This document shows positions 27,901-34,433 of a stretch of DNA of 40,407 bases, piece after piece. A program made the position numbers and the translations under genes. Numbering within the stretch: the first letter of the stretch is position 1; every line of letters starts with the position of its first letter. The notes beneath the pieces are model-generated. The model was not told the origin of the DNA. It made no database searches and saw nothing but the letters and a program-made list of their open reading frames with translations. Source of the DNA: Moraxella sp. (GTDB lineage Bacteria > Pseudomonadota > Gammaproteobacteria > Pseudomonadales > Moraxellaceae); the NCBI GenBank assembly GCA_030530785.1, contig JAUMUJ010000018.1, positions 1-40,407 of the forward strand. Reading direction: 5' to 3'.

Positions 27901-28514
27901 AGTTTTTTGACATCTAAGGTTCGCTGACTGTCTGGGTCAAAAAACTTAATACTCTCTATCTCATCATCAAACAACTCAATGCGACACGGCAACGCCTGAC
28001 CCACCACAAAAATGTCCATGATACCGCCACGCAAGGCAAACTCGCCCGCCTGATAGACGGTATCCACCTGCACATAACCTGCCCCCACCAGACGCTGTGT
28101 CTGACCATCTCTATCAAAACGCTCGCCCACCGACACATCAAAATACCATCCAAAAAGCCAATCAGGTGGCACAATCCGCCCCATCAACGTCTGTACGCTT
28201 ACTAATAATACGCCCGTTTTTGGCATTTGGGTCAGTAATGCCACCCGTTCGGCAATCACATCTTGATGAACAGCCAGCTGGTCATACACCAGCGTTTCAT
28301 AATCAGCAAAAACATGAGCCTGAACACCAAAAAAAGCAAGCTCAGTTTCAAGCTGGTTAAGCTCGTGCTGACTGTTTGTGATAACCACCAAAAGCGGAGC
28401 ATCGGGCATACTTAGGTAGCGGTGTATCCAGTAGGCTTTATCCACCCCCAATGCAGGTAAAAAATGCGTGGTGTGGGCAGGTTTTAAGGTAGGCAGAGCG
28501 ATTTTTGTATTCAT
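24996..28514 (-). CDS. mfd: transcription-repair coupling factor Mfd
   Basis: Mfd removes RNA polymerase stalled at DNA damage and recruits UvrA. The 1172-residue product has the N-terminal UvrB-homology region (residues about 1-350), the RNA-polymerase-interacting CarD-like domain ('GSLVVHLEHGIARYRGLVILD'), a RecG-like helicase core with Walker A 'GDVGFGKTEVAMR', DEEH box, 'SMTATPIPRTL' and 'GLDVPNANTIIINRAD', and the TRCF C-terminal domain. ATG 28514 (MNTKIALPTL) is chosen; the longer frame to GTG 28556 reads into the ppiD terminator. Confidence 0.97.
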   Translation of the reverse strand: MNTKIALPTLKPAHTTHFLPALGVDKAYWIHRYLSMPDAPLLVVITNSQHELNQLETELAFFGVQAHVFADYETLVYDQLAVHQDVIAERVALLTQMPKTGVLLVSVQTLMGRIVPPDWLFGWYFDVSVGERFDRDGQTQRLVGAGYVQVDTVYQAGEFALRGGIMDIFVVGQALPCRIELFDDEIESIKFFDPDSQRTLDVKKLDALKQDDAMLNLPKAVQVDSFRVLPAGELPFDDKETFRQNFAQIFGDVSARKVAFYQDVMNGIVPAGVEYYAPLFFELDKWLSDGSLFHYLPKNTVIISDDTMANGHAKHWEQIQSRYTDRQYDKDKPILPPSYLFLPKETFFAKLNAFAKVQFGQHHHAISPFVGQTSVSVPALSINHKETEPLSGLLDFVADCDEPILFVAETQGRKQMLLELFGDKLPLTVVADFAEFAQKRPTVAMSVAPIEQGIWLTGEQGFCVMSETQIFGRKIIQTRQRRASNASDEFLVKSVAEMTEGSLVVHLEHGIARYRGLVILDVGDGEQEFIELEYAENSKVYVPITSLSLISRYGGADTQAVALSKLGSGKWDRAKQKTLEQIHDVAAELLNIQARRHAKQGISFNIDMANYELFASEFAYDETFDQMMAIQSVMHDMKQSKPMDRLICGDVGFGKTEVAMRSAFIAVQAGYQVAVLVPTTLLARQHEDSFKNRFANWAVKIESLSRFGTKKHHDKVLADVADGKVDIVIGTHRLLQGDVKFHKLGLMIIDEEHRFGVRHKEKIKSLQSDVDSLSMTATPIPRTLNMALSGMQDISIIATPPARRLPIKTFVLEKQDSTIKEAILREILRGGQVYFLHNDVASIGATAQHLRELVPESRVGMAHGQMPQSELSAVMADFYHKKYTVLVASTIIETGLDVPNANTIIINRADKFGLAQLHQLRGRVGRSHHQAYCYLLVPSIKGLTADAKRRLDAISRANTLGAGFMLASEDLEIRGAGEILGKEQSGNMQSVGFGLYMDMLQRATSAIKAGKTPRLATPLDLVSDINIHASALIPDDYLSDVHERLLFYKRIGNAQNLDELKELRTEMIDRFGVMPTALANLFLVHKMRIQSQPIGITKIDLTSHGFSLEFKANAPVDGMAIIKLVQSNDGYRMNGATGLKHVFKGEKDLAERTELMFGVLDYFAQNLLPLED

Positions 28515-28542
28515 AAACAAAGACAATGTAAGGACAATAAAC

Positions 28543-28572
28543 AAGAAAAAACCCACACAAAAAGTGTGGGTT
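28543..28572 (-). terminator. intrinsic terminator after ppiD
   Basis: A perfect 9-bp stem (AACCCACAC / GTGTGGGTT) with a 5-nt loop at 28550-28572, followed on the minus strand by TTTTTTCTT. It lies 5 nt after the ppiD stop and upstream of mfd. Confidence 0.85.
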
Positions 28573-28577
28573 ATGGC

Positions 28578-30422
28578 TTAGCGGGCAGATAAAGCAGAAT
28601 GGTTAATCTCTACTTTGTGGCTGTCTTGTAAGTATTTGAGATAATCGGACAGCTGGTCTTGACCTGCATTTATCCGAATCATCATGGACGCTTGTAGTCT
28701 TTGGGCATGATTTAGCTGGCTTTCGTGCACGGTAGTGATGGGTGAACCGACCAACACACTCGCCCCATCATCGGTCTGTACTGCCCACACGCTAAGACCA
28801 TCTGCATGATGGCTAAATAGACCTGATTTTTCAGCAGAGCTTAATGTGCCACTTTGCATATTAACCATGCCAAGTTTTGTGCTGGCATTGGCTTGGGTCT
28901 GTGGGTTGGTGCGGGCTTCATCGGCTTTGGCGATGGCAGTCTCATGAGCCAGCTTAATGGCTTTTTGTTTGGTTAAAGTCTGCACAATGATGGGCTTGGC
29001 CTCATCTTGGCTTAGTATTTTGCTTGGCTGATGGTCGCTGGGCTGTACCCAGATAACTCTCTGACCCACCCTTAAATGCGGACTGACTCTCTGCTCAGCC
29101 ACCAACGTTTCATCAAAAACGGCTGCCACCACCAACGGCATGGACAGCTCGGTGGTATTGTTTTCCAAAGGATATTCATTGATGGTGCTGATGGTAAGAT
29201 TGGCTTCTTTGGCGATGTCGGACAGCCCCACGCCATCTACCGCCATCGTGTCAATTTTGGCAATGGTCTCATCAATGGCGATTTGATGTTTGCGTGTCAT
29301 GGCTTGTTTGGTAACTTCGTCTTTTAGCTCATCAAAACTTGGGGGAGAGCTTTGATTAACCACCTTAAAAATATGATAACCAAACGCCGTCTTAACAGGC
29401 TGACTGGTCTGACCCACCGCCAAATTAGCGATGGCATTTTGGACATCTTGGGCATTTATCCCAAAAACATCAGGATTAAACGTGCCAATCAGTCCGCCAC
29501 TTTGACCGCTGGGGTCGTCTGAATGCGTCTTGGCAAGGCTCTCAAAGCTCTCGCCCGCTTGCAGTTTTTGCACAACTTCATCAGCTCGGGTCTTAGCATC
29601 ATCGCCTGTGAACAAAATTTGAGCCAGCTCATTTGCTTCGTCCAAACCACGCTCTTTGATATAAAGCTGATATTCTGCTCTTAGCTCATCATCGGTAGGC
29701 GTGGCAACCTTAATGCTGTCAGGGTTAAGAGCCACATAGGACAACACGACCGTTTCGGATTTGGTGAGCTTGTCTTGGTTGGCAGTATAATAACTGGCAA
29801 TCTCATCATCGCTGATACTCACTTTATCAGCAAAATCCTGCCAACGATAACGATGCACCCATACTTCACGACTTTTGGTTTGTAGGTCAATGAGTTTGGC
29901 AATGTCGCCATCACTATAAATGGCGGTTTGTAAAATACTGCCCGTCAGCTGACGCAAAGTCAGCTGGGTACGAAAATTGGCGAACAAAATGTTTTTATTT
30001 AGGCGGTTTTGTTGCAGGTAAGTGGCAAACTTATCGTCAGAAAACTGACCGTTTTCATCATGAAAGGTCGGCTCTGATTGTAGTAGGCGGGTAATGGCTT
30101 CATCAGAGATGGTTAAGCCTAAAAATTTGGTCTGATTTTCTAATAAGGCACGGTCAATCATGCTTTGTAACACATTGTCTGACAAAACCTTTTCATCAAT
30201 CAAACTTGCATCCACGTTTTGTAACAATTCTTGTTTTTGGGCATTGAGTTCATTGTTATAGCTGTCTAGACTGATGGAAGCACTCCCCACTTTGACCACT
30301 TCATGAGCAGACATTCCTCTACCGCCAAACTGTTGTACGCCCAACAACGCCATCGGAGCAAGCACCAAAAGCAAAACCACTTTACCAAGCCAGCTTTGCA
30401 TGAATTCACGAATTTTTTCCAT
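28578..30422 (-). CDS. ppiD: peptidyl-prolyl isomerase / periplasmic chaperone PpiD (SurA-N and PpiC domains)
   Basis: PpiD is an inner-membrane-anchored chaperone at the Sec translocon exit. The 614-residue product has one N-terminal transmembrane helix (about residues 13-32, VVLLLVLAPMALLGVQQFGG), a SurA-N-like domain ('DNVLQSMIDRALLENQTKFLGLTISDEAI'), one PpiC parvulin domain (about residues 255-350, 'AQILFTGDDA...HSDDPSGQSGGLIGTF...FGYHIFKV') and a C-terminal SurA-like region. The length is close to E. coli PpiD (623). A good promoter and an 11-base poly-G tract (minus strand) lie upstream, after hupB, which is also the usual neighbour of ppiD. Confidence 0.95.
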   Translation of the reverse strand: MEKIREFMQSWLGKVVLLLVLAPMALLGVQQFGGRGMSAHEVVKVGSASISLDSYNNELNAQKQELLQNVDASLIDEKVLSDNVLQSMIDRALLENQTKFLGLTISDEAITRLLQSEPTFHDENGQFSDDKFATYLQQNRLNKNILFANFRTQLTLRQLTGSILQTAIYSDGDIAKLIDLQTKSREVWVHRYRWQDFADKVSISDDEIASYYTANQDKLTKSETVVLSYVALNPDSIKVATPTDDELRAEYQLYIKERGLDEANELAQILFTGDDAKTRADEVVQKLQAGESFESLAKTHSDDPSGQSGGLIGTFNPDVFGINAQDVQNAIANLAVGQTSQPVKTAFGYHIFKVVNQSSPPSFDELKDEVTKQAMTRKHQIAIDETIAKIDTMAVDGVGLSDIAKEANLTISTINEYPLENNTTELSMPLVVAAVFDETLVAEQRVSPHLRVGQRVIWVQPSDHQPSKILSQDEAKPIIVQTLTKQKAIKLAHETAIAKADEARTNPQTQANASTKLGMVNMQSGTLSSAEKSGLFSHHADGLSVWAVQTDDGASVLVGSPITTVHESQLNHAQRLQASMMIRINAGQDQLSDYLKYLQDSHKVEINHSALSAR

Positions 30423-30457
30423 AGAAAACCGTCTAAATATATTTTGACAAAAGTCCT

Positions 30458-30486
30458 ATGATACGTTATTTTTATCAAATTGACAA
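30458..30486 (-). promoter_or_regulatory. sigma-70 promoter of ppiD
   Basis: On the minus strand TTGTCA (30481-30486), 17 nt and TATCAT (30458-30463) match the consensus at five of six positions each. It lies about 36 nt upstream of the ppiD ATG. A poly-G run lies 19-29 bp upstream of the -35. Confidence 0.75.
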
Positions 30487-30504
30487 AAGATTTTTACAAA
30501 AACA

Positions 30505-30515
30505 CCCCCCCCCCC
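30505..30515. repeat. 11-base homopolymer (C on plus, G on minus)
   Basis: Eleven consecutive C residues between hupB and ppiD, just upstream of the ppiD promoter. Tracts of this kind change length by slippage. It also forms one side of a CCCTAGC/GCTAGGG pairing with 30534-30547 that could end the hupB transcript. Confidence 0.9.
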
Positions 30516-30550
30516 TAGCGGTGGCGGAGTGCTTTGTTATCAGCTAGGGT

Positions 30551-30844
30551 TTATTTTTTAGCTTTTGGGGCAGGATTCACAGCGTCTTTAAGACCCTTAC
30601 CCGCTTTGAAACTCGGCACTTTGCTGGCGGCGATTTGCAAGGTTTCGCCTGTTTGTGGGTTGCGACCTGTGCGAGCGGCACGCTCTTTGACGCTAAATGT
30701 GCCAAAGCCCACAAGCACCACATCATCATTGCGTTCTAACGCACCTTGCACGCTGTTAATGAAAGCATTAAGAGCTTTGGTGGCTTGGTCTTTGGTAAGA
30801 CCTGCTTCACTGGCAATGGCATCAACCAATTCTGATTTGTTCAT
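30551..30844 (-). CDS. hupB: HU-family DNA-binding protein
   Basis: A nucleoid-associated DNA-bending protein. The 97-residue product starts '[28 protein letters not shown]', has the '[23 protein letters not shown]' DNA-binding arm and ends in a Lys-rich tail ('[18 protein letters not shown]'), slightly longer than the usual 90 residues. A GAGGA ribosome site precedes the ATG. It lies directly upstream of ppiD, as in many gammaproteobacteria where hupB is followed by ppiD, which supports the hupB label over hupA. Confidence 0.94.
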   Translation of the reverse strand: MNKSELVDAIASEAGLTKDQATKALNAFINSVQGALERNDDVVLVGFGTFSVKERAARTGRNPQTGETLQIAASKVPSFKAGKGLKDAVNPAPKAKK

Positions 30845-31149
30845 GGTAATTCCTCATTGTTTAAGTAAAACCCCAACTAGGGTGACCTAATCAGGGTGTA
30901 CAACAACCTGCTTTTCCAAGTTAAATCGTCAAGCAGGGGGTAATACATCAGAAAATTATTCGTCATCTGACATTCGTGCATTGTAAAATTAAGCGACAGT
31001 TTTGGCAAGTGGTTTATGCAACATTTTGTTATTTTTTTACAAAACTCTTACCAAAAAGCGAAATCTTGGCGATAAAAATTTTAAGCCAACGGTTTACTTT
31101 TGCCAAAGATAACCGTATCATTAAACAAGAATTTTTAATTGGATACCCC
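30845..31149. other. divergent intergenic region between hupB and the plus-strand gene at 31150
   Basis: About 305 bp without a gene. The hupB side has two imperfect 14-nt tandem copies on the minus strand (ACCCTGATTAGGTC and ACCCTAGTTGGGGT, about 30873-30900) and a TTGACG element further upstream with no clear -10 partner. The other side holds the promoter for the gene at 31150. An in-frame extension of that gene to ATG 30976 is not believed, because the promoter lies inside it. Confidence 0.5.
31093..31121 (+). promoter_or_regulatory. promoter for the tail-anchored protein gene
   Basis: TTTACT (31093-31098), 17 nt and TATCAT (31116-31121). The transcription start would be near 31128, about 20 nt before ATG 31150, which supports that start codon. 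The -10 is identical to that of ppiD. Confidence 0.5.
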
Positions 31150-31818
31150 ATGAGCGAACTTAGCACAAAACCCACCCCCCAAAAAGAACTGACCACTTTA
31201 TCTCGTGGTTTTTTAAATGTGTTATTGGTATTTTTAGAATCTGCCATCACGTTGGTATTGCGTTTTGACCCCAATCTGCGTAAATTGGCTTACCCACTTG
31301 CCAACAAAGACATCGTGGTGTGTATTCGCACCTATCTGCCCCACACGCAGATTTATGCCACGTTTGGCTTTCGGGGCGTATTGCTTGACGACTGCCTACC
31401 TCCCAACAAAACCCATGCGGATATTTTGGTAAATGCTTACAGTTTTCAGCTACTAAACGTCCTAAAAAGCCACAGCCAAAGTGCCGTTGAAGCCTTACAA
31501 ATACGGGGAGAGCAAGCGGATGTGGCAGAATTTAAGGCATTTTTGGTACAACTTGGCATCGGCGGTGTCATTCATAATTTGTTACAAAAATTCAAAGGCG
31601 ACCCCGCCCCCACGCCCCAAGAACGTGAACAAAAACAAGAAAACTACAAAGCAAAAATCGCCACACTAGAAAGCGAGCTTAGCCAAGCCAGCACTGAAAA
31701 TGCTCGCCTAAAAACCGCATTGGCAGAAATGACCAGCAAACAACAATCCACCAAAATCGCCTTAATCGTCATGTCGGTCATCGCTTTTGTGGCGGTGGTG
31801 TCTCATTTATTTCGTTAA
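31150..31818 (+). CDS. tail-anchored cytoplasmic protein with SCP2/UbiJ-like N-terminal half
   Basis: A 222-residue protein. The first 150 residues ('FDPNLRKLAYPLANKDIVVCIRTYLPHTQIYATFGFRGVLL' then 'VEALQIRGEQADVAEFKAFLVQLGIGGVIHNLL') loosely resemble the SCP2-like lipid-binding domain of UbiJ-type proteins. A coiled coil follows (about residues 160-195, Glu/Gln/Lys-rich), then one C-terminal transmembrane helix (about 200-219), so the protein is probably anchored by its tail with the rest in the cytoplasm. The UbiJ resemblance is weak and no ubi gene is nearby. It is the only plus-strand gene in the right three quarters of the window. A terminator follows, inside folK. Confidence 0.7.
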   Translation: MSELSTKPTPQKELTTLSRGFLNVLLVFLESAITLVLRFDPNLRKLAYPLANKDIVVCIRTYLPHTQIYATFGFRGVLLDDCLPPNKTHADILVNAYSFQLLNVLKSHSQSAVEALQIRGEQADVAEFKAFLVQLGIGGVIHNLLQKFKGDPAPTPQEREQKQENYKAKIATLESELSQASTENARLKTALAEMTSKQQSTKIALIVMSVIAFVAVVSHLFR

Positions 31819-31819
31819 T

Positions 31820-32215
31820 TTATGCCAATAAAAACGGGGCGATTTCATTTAGCCCCTTTTTTTCGTGGTCTTTAAAGGGTGTGCGTTTTTTGATGATGTG
31901 CCAATCGTCATCACAATATGCCAAAATGTCCAAATCCATCGGTACGAATTTTAATATGCTGTGATTTTCTCTGCCACATTTGCTTTCTATATTCTTTAAT
32001 AATTCGTTAAAATCATCATAAGTCATCGGTTCATACAAACTTATCATCATCACGGCATTATGATAAATCAGCTCTGTTTTACCCGTAAAATCTTTACCCA
32101 AAATCACAGATGATAACATCACATCGCCCCATGTTTTTAATTCATCAAGAGCAATCTTAAAACTTATCTCGCTGTCATGATTACTGCCTAAGGCGATGAT
32201 ATATTGATTTATCAT
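31820..32215 (-). CDS. folK: divergent HPPK-like protein (FolK family)
   Basis: FolK transfers pyrophosphate from ATP to 6-hydroxymethyl-dihydropterin in folate synthesis. The 131-residue product has the family start 'IIALGSNHDSE', 'YHNAVMMI', 'ESKCGRE', 'PMDLDILAY' and the C-terminal 'GLNEIAPFLL'. It is shorter than usual (about 160), and the signature Arg before the xxDLDIL block is not in its normal place (KFVPMDLDIL). Activity is therefore uncertain. Placement 6 nt after folB strongly supports a folate role. A bidirectional hairpin lies within its last 15 codons. Confidence 0.75.
   Translation of the reverse strand: MINQYIIALGSNHDSEISFKIALDELKTWGDVMLSSVILGKDFTGKTELIYHNAVMMISLYEPMTYDDFNELLKNIESKCGRENHSILKFVPMDLDILAYCDDDWHIIKKRTPFKDHEKKGLNEIAPFLLA
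31831..31863. terminator. bidirectional terminator inside the folK 3' end
   Basis: A GGGGC/GCCCC stem with an 11-nt loop (31836-31856) extended by A/T pairs. Seven T residues follow on the plus strand (31857-31863) and five on the minus strand (31831-31835). It clearly suits the plus-strand gene ending at 31818, but it lies within the folK reading frame. Confidence 0.7.
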
Positions 32216-32221
32216 GTTGAT

Positions 32222-32578
32222 TTACGATTTATGACGAATGATTTTTATGCCCACGCTGTCAGCGTGCTTGATGGCGTTGGGTTTATGAATGGTAAGCGTG
32301 ATGGTTTGACAAGGATAATTTACCAAAAGATAATGACAAATCTCTTCGGCAAGTTTTTCTAATAACTTCGCCTGTATCTCATGGCACAGTCGCTCAATGT
32401 CTTCACAGACCGTTTTATAATTGATGGTATAAGCCACGTCATCACTTTGGCTGGCTTGTTTTATGTCGCACACCATTTCACAATCTATGATAAGTGATTG
32501 TCTAATCGTCCGCTCCCAATCAAACACACCAATGAGCGTGTTAATCTTTAAACCCTGAATAAAAACAATGTCGTTCAT
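32222..32578 (-). CDS. folB: dihydroneopterin aldolase FolB
   Basis: FolB cleaves dihydroneopterin to 6-hydroxymethyl-dihydropterin, the substrate of FolK. The 118-residue product has the family pattern 'VFIQGLKINTLIGVFDWERTIRQSLIIDCEM', 'INYKTVCEDI' and 'LLEKLAEEICHYLL' followed by 'ITLTIHKPNAI'. ATG 32578 (MNDIVFIQG) is the normal start; an in-frame ATG at 32605 is not needed. folK follows 6 nt later. A minus-strand terminator lies just upstream. Confidence 0.93.
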   Translation of the reverse strand: MNDIVFIQGLKINTLIGVFDWERTIRQSLIIDCEMVCDIKQASQSDDVAYTINYKTVCEDIERLCHEIQAKLLEKLAEEICHYLLVNYPCQTITLTIHKPNAIKHADSVGIKIIRHKS

Positions 32579-32616
32579 ATTTATCCCATCATTTTTTAAA
32601 TTCAACTCAAAACACC

Positions 32617-32640
32617 AAAAGAGCCATCATTAGCCCTTTT
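32617..32640 (-). terminator. hairpin upstream of folB
   Basis: On the minus strand an 8-bp stem (AAAAGGGC / GCTCTTTT, one G-U pair) with an 8-nt loop, then GGTGTTTTG. It lies 39 nt before the folB ATG and probably ends transcription coming from the aroA side. Confidence 0.45.
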
Positions 32641-32836
32641 TGGATTGTGGTTATGGTATTTTTTTCAATTATTTGTTAAAAATTTTAAGCCTTGATATTA
32701 TCAATTGGTAATCAAGCACAAGTCATCAACCATTGATTGGGTAATTAACACTCTATCAAAAAGGTCTTTATGAATGATTGGTAAATTTTTCAAAATTTTT
32801 GTGCATTTTTGGTTATGCCCATTTTCAAGCAACCTT

Positions 32837-32845
32837 TGATATAAT
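32837..32845 (+). promoter_or_regulatory. orphan extended -10 promoter
   Basis: TGATATAAT is a perfect TGnTATAAT element on the plus strand, with no gene on that strand downstream. A strong hairpin follows about 80 nt later. Confidence 0.35.
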
Positions 32846-32923
32846 TTGGGGCATTAAATTTAAAACCGCTTTTTTCAAATTGGTTTTTAAGGCAATGTCC
32901 CATCAATGAGCAGGTTTGGCAGT

Positions 32924-32941
32924 ATTGGGCAGATGCCCAAT
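32924..32941. repeat. strong hairpin in the aroA-folB region
   Basis: A perfect 8-bp stem (ATTGGGCA / TGCCCAAT) with a 2-nt centre, followed on the plus strand by TTCTCT. It may be the end of a small plus-strand RNA or a remnant of a repeat. Confidence 0.5.
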
Positions 32942-33042
32942 TTCTCTGCCTGATTGCTTGACCGATATGGTCTCGCCCTTTAATAGAGTGTTTTGCACCG
33001 CTTGCCAATCAATGAGCTGACCGCTAGACCCCAAATCAATGC

Positions 33043-34371
33043 TTATCCCAACACTTGTACATTCAACCCCGCTTTATTCGCCAATTCAGCAAATTTTGGA
33101 AAGCTGGTTGCCACCGTCTCCGTGCCGTTAATAATAATATCATCAGACGCACGTAGGCTTGCCACCGCAAAGCTCATGGCGATACGATGGTCATGATGAC
33201 TCTCAATCTCACCGCCACCAAACACAAACTCGCTCTCGCCCTTGCCCATAATCTCAATGCCGTCATCTAACACCGTACAATCAATGCCAAGTGTGGTAAG
33301 ACCGTCCGCCATGACCTGTATGCGGTCGGATTCCTTGACACGCAGTTCTTCTGCCCCACGTAGTACCGTTTTGCCTGTTGCACAGGCACTGGCGATAAAA
33401 ATCACAGGAAATTCATCAATGGCAAGCGGGACAAGGTTGAGCGGAATTTCAATGCCGTGCAATTTGCTTGCCTTGACACAAATGTCTGCCACAGGCTCAC
33501 CACCGACAAGTGTTTGATTTTTAAGAGTAATATCCGCCCCCATTAGGCGTAAAATGTCAATCACCCCTGTGCGAGTTGGGTTAATCCCCACCTTTGGCAA
33601 CACCACATCGCCACAAGACGCAATCGCCCCCGCCACCATAAAAAACGCACTGCTTGAAATGTCAGCTGGCACTTCAACATCACACGCCACAAGCTTACCA
33701 CCACCTTTGACACGAATCTCATTGCCCTTGTCCAGTTTTTTGACCTTCACGTCATAACCAAAGGCACTTAGCATTCGCTCGGTGTGGTCTCTGGTAATCT
33801 CAGGCTCGGTTACGACCGTCTCGCCATCTGCCCAAAGACCTGCCAAAAGCAGGCACGACTTGACCTGAGCGGACGCCATAGGCATATCGTACTTGATGGC
33901 GGTTAGGGTCTGATTGCCCATAATCGTCATTGGTGGTGTACCACGCTCGCCTGTGGTCGCCACGACTGCCCCCATTTCACGCAAGGGCTTTGCCACTCGC
34001 TCCATAGGGCGTTTGGATAGGCTGGCATCGCCCACCATCGTGCTATCAAAACTCTGGGCGGATAAAATCCCCGCCAAAAGTCGCATACTCGTGCCAGAGT
34101 TGCCCATATCAAGAGGTTTGGCAGGGGCTTTTAGTCCGTGCATTCCCACGCCATAAATCGTTACCTTATCGCCGTCTCGGTCTATCCGTACGCCCATATC
34201 TTTAAAGGCTTGCAGGGTTGAGAGTGCGTCTTCACCCTCCAAAAAATTACTCACATGGGTTACGCCTTTGGCAAGACTGCCAAACATGATACAGCGGTGC
34301 GAAATGGATTTGTCAGGGGCGACCGAATGTGTGCCTGTAAAGGTGTTGCTTGGGGTGATGTGGTATTTCAT
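33043..34371 (-). CDS. aroA: 3-phosphoshikimate 1-carboxyvinyltransferase AroA (EPSP synthase)
   Basis: AroA joins shikimate 3-phosphate and PEP in the chorismate pathway. The 442-residue product has 'PDKSISHRCIMFGSLAKG', 'LDMGNSGTSMRLLAG', 'DASLSKRPMERV' and the C-terminal 'ESHHDHRIAMSFAVA'. It carries the R-x-H-x-E (RDHTE), S-A-Q-x-K (SAQVK) and N-x-T-R (NPTR) motifs used to define class II EPSP synthases, and a GDK; the residue of the PEP loop corresponding to the class I Gly is still Gly. ATG 34371 (MKYHITPSN) is chosen for its AGGA ribosome site; the in-frame extension to 34398 lacks one. It follows a 174-residue unknown gene after 62 nt. Confidence 0.95.
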   Translation of the reverse strand: MKYHITPSNTFTGTHSVAPDKSISHRCIMFGSLAKGVTHVSNFLEGEDALSTLQAFKDMGVRIDRDGDKVTIYGVGMHGLKAPAKPLDMGNSGTSMRLLAGILSAQSFDSTMVGDASLSKRPMERVAKPLREMGAVVATTGERGTPPMTIMGNQTLTAIKYDMPMASAQVKSCLLLAGLWADGETVVTEPEITRDHTERMLSAFGYDVKVKKLDKGNEIRVKGGGKLVACDVEVPADISSSAFFMVAGAIASCGDVVLPKVGINPTRTGVIDILRLMGADITLKNQTLVGGEPVADICVKASKLHGIEIPLNLVPLAIDEFPVIFIASACATGKTVLRGAEELRVKESDRIQVMADGLTTLGIDCTVLDDGIEIMGKGESEFVFGGGEIESHHDHRIAMSFAVASLRASDDIIINGTETVATSFPKFAELANKAGLNVQVLG

Positions 34372-34433
34372 GGGAGTTCCTAGTTGGATAAGTAACAAAA
34401 TTGGGTTTGGTTAGGACTTAAAATGATTTACGG

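Larger units (their letters stand above)
32747..32992. mobile_element. possible MITE-like element (inverted-repeat bounded, 246 bp)
   Basis: AACACTCTAT at 32747-32756 is the exact inverse of ATAGAGTGTT at 32983-32992, and the match continues inward to 13 of 14 bases. No target-site duplication is clear, and no transposase is encoded. A chance inverted repeat is possible in AT-rich DNA. Confidence 0.3.
32641..33042. other. gene-poor region between aroA and folB
   Basis: About 400 bp with no convincing gene. It holds a perfect 13-bp palindrome (TTGATATTATCAA, 32692-32704) which may be an operator for folB, an inverted-repeat pair (32747-32756 and 32983-32992), a plus-strand extended -10 box (32837-32845) and a strong hairpin (32924-32941). 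The 72-residue minus open frame here (32790-33008) matches nothing I know. Confidence 0.5.

Noticed and set aside
28515..28556. Longer start for Mfd at GTG 28556
   Set aside because: The extension would encode the ppiD terminator hairpin; the family N-terminus begins at ATG 28514.
32790..33008. A 72-residue minus-strand frame in the aroA-folB region
   Set aside because: No ribosome site, no recognisable family, and a perfect hairpin in its middle; treated as non-coding.
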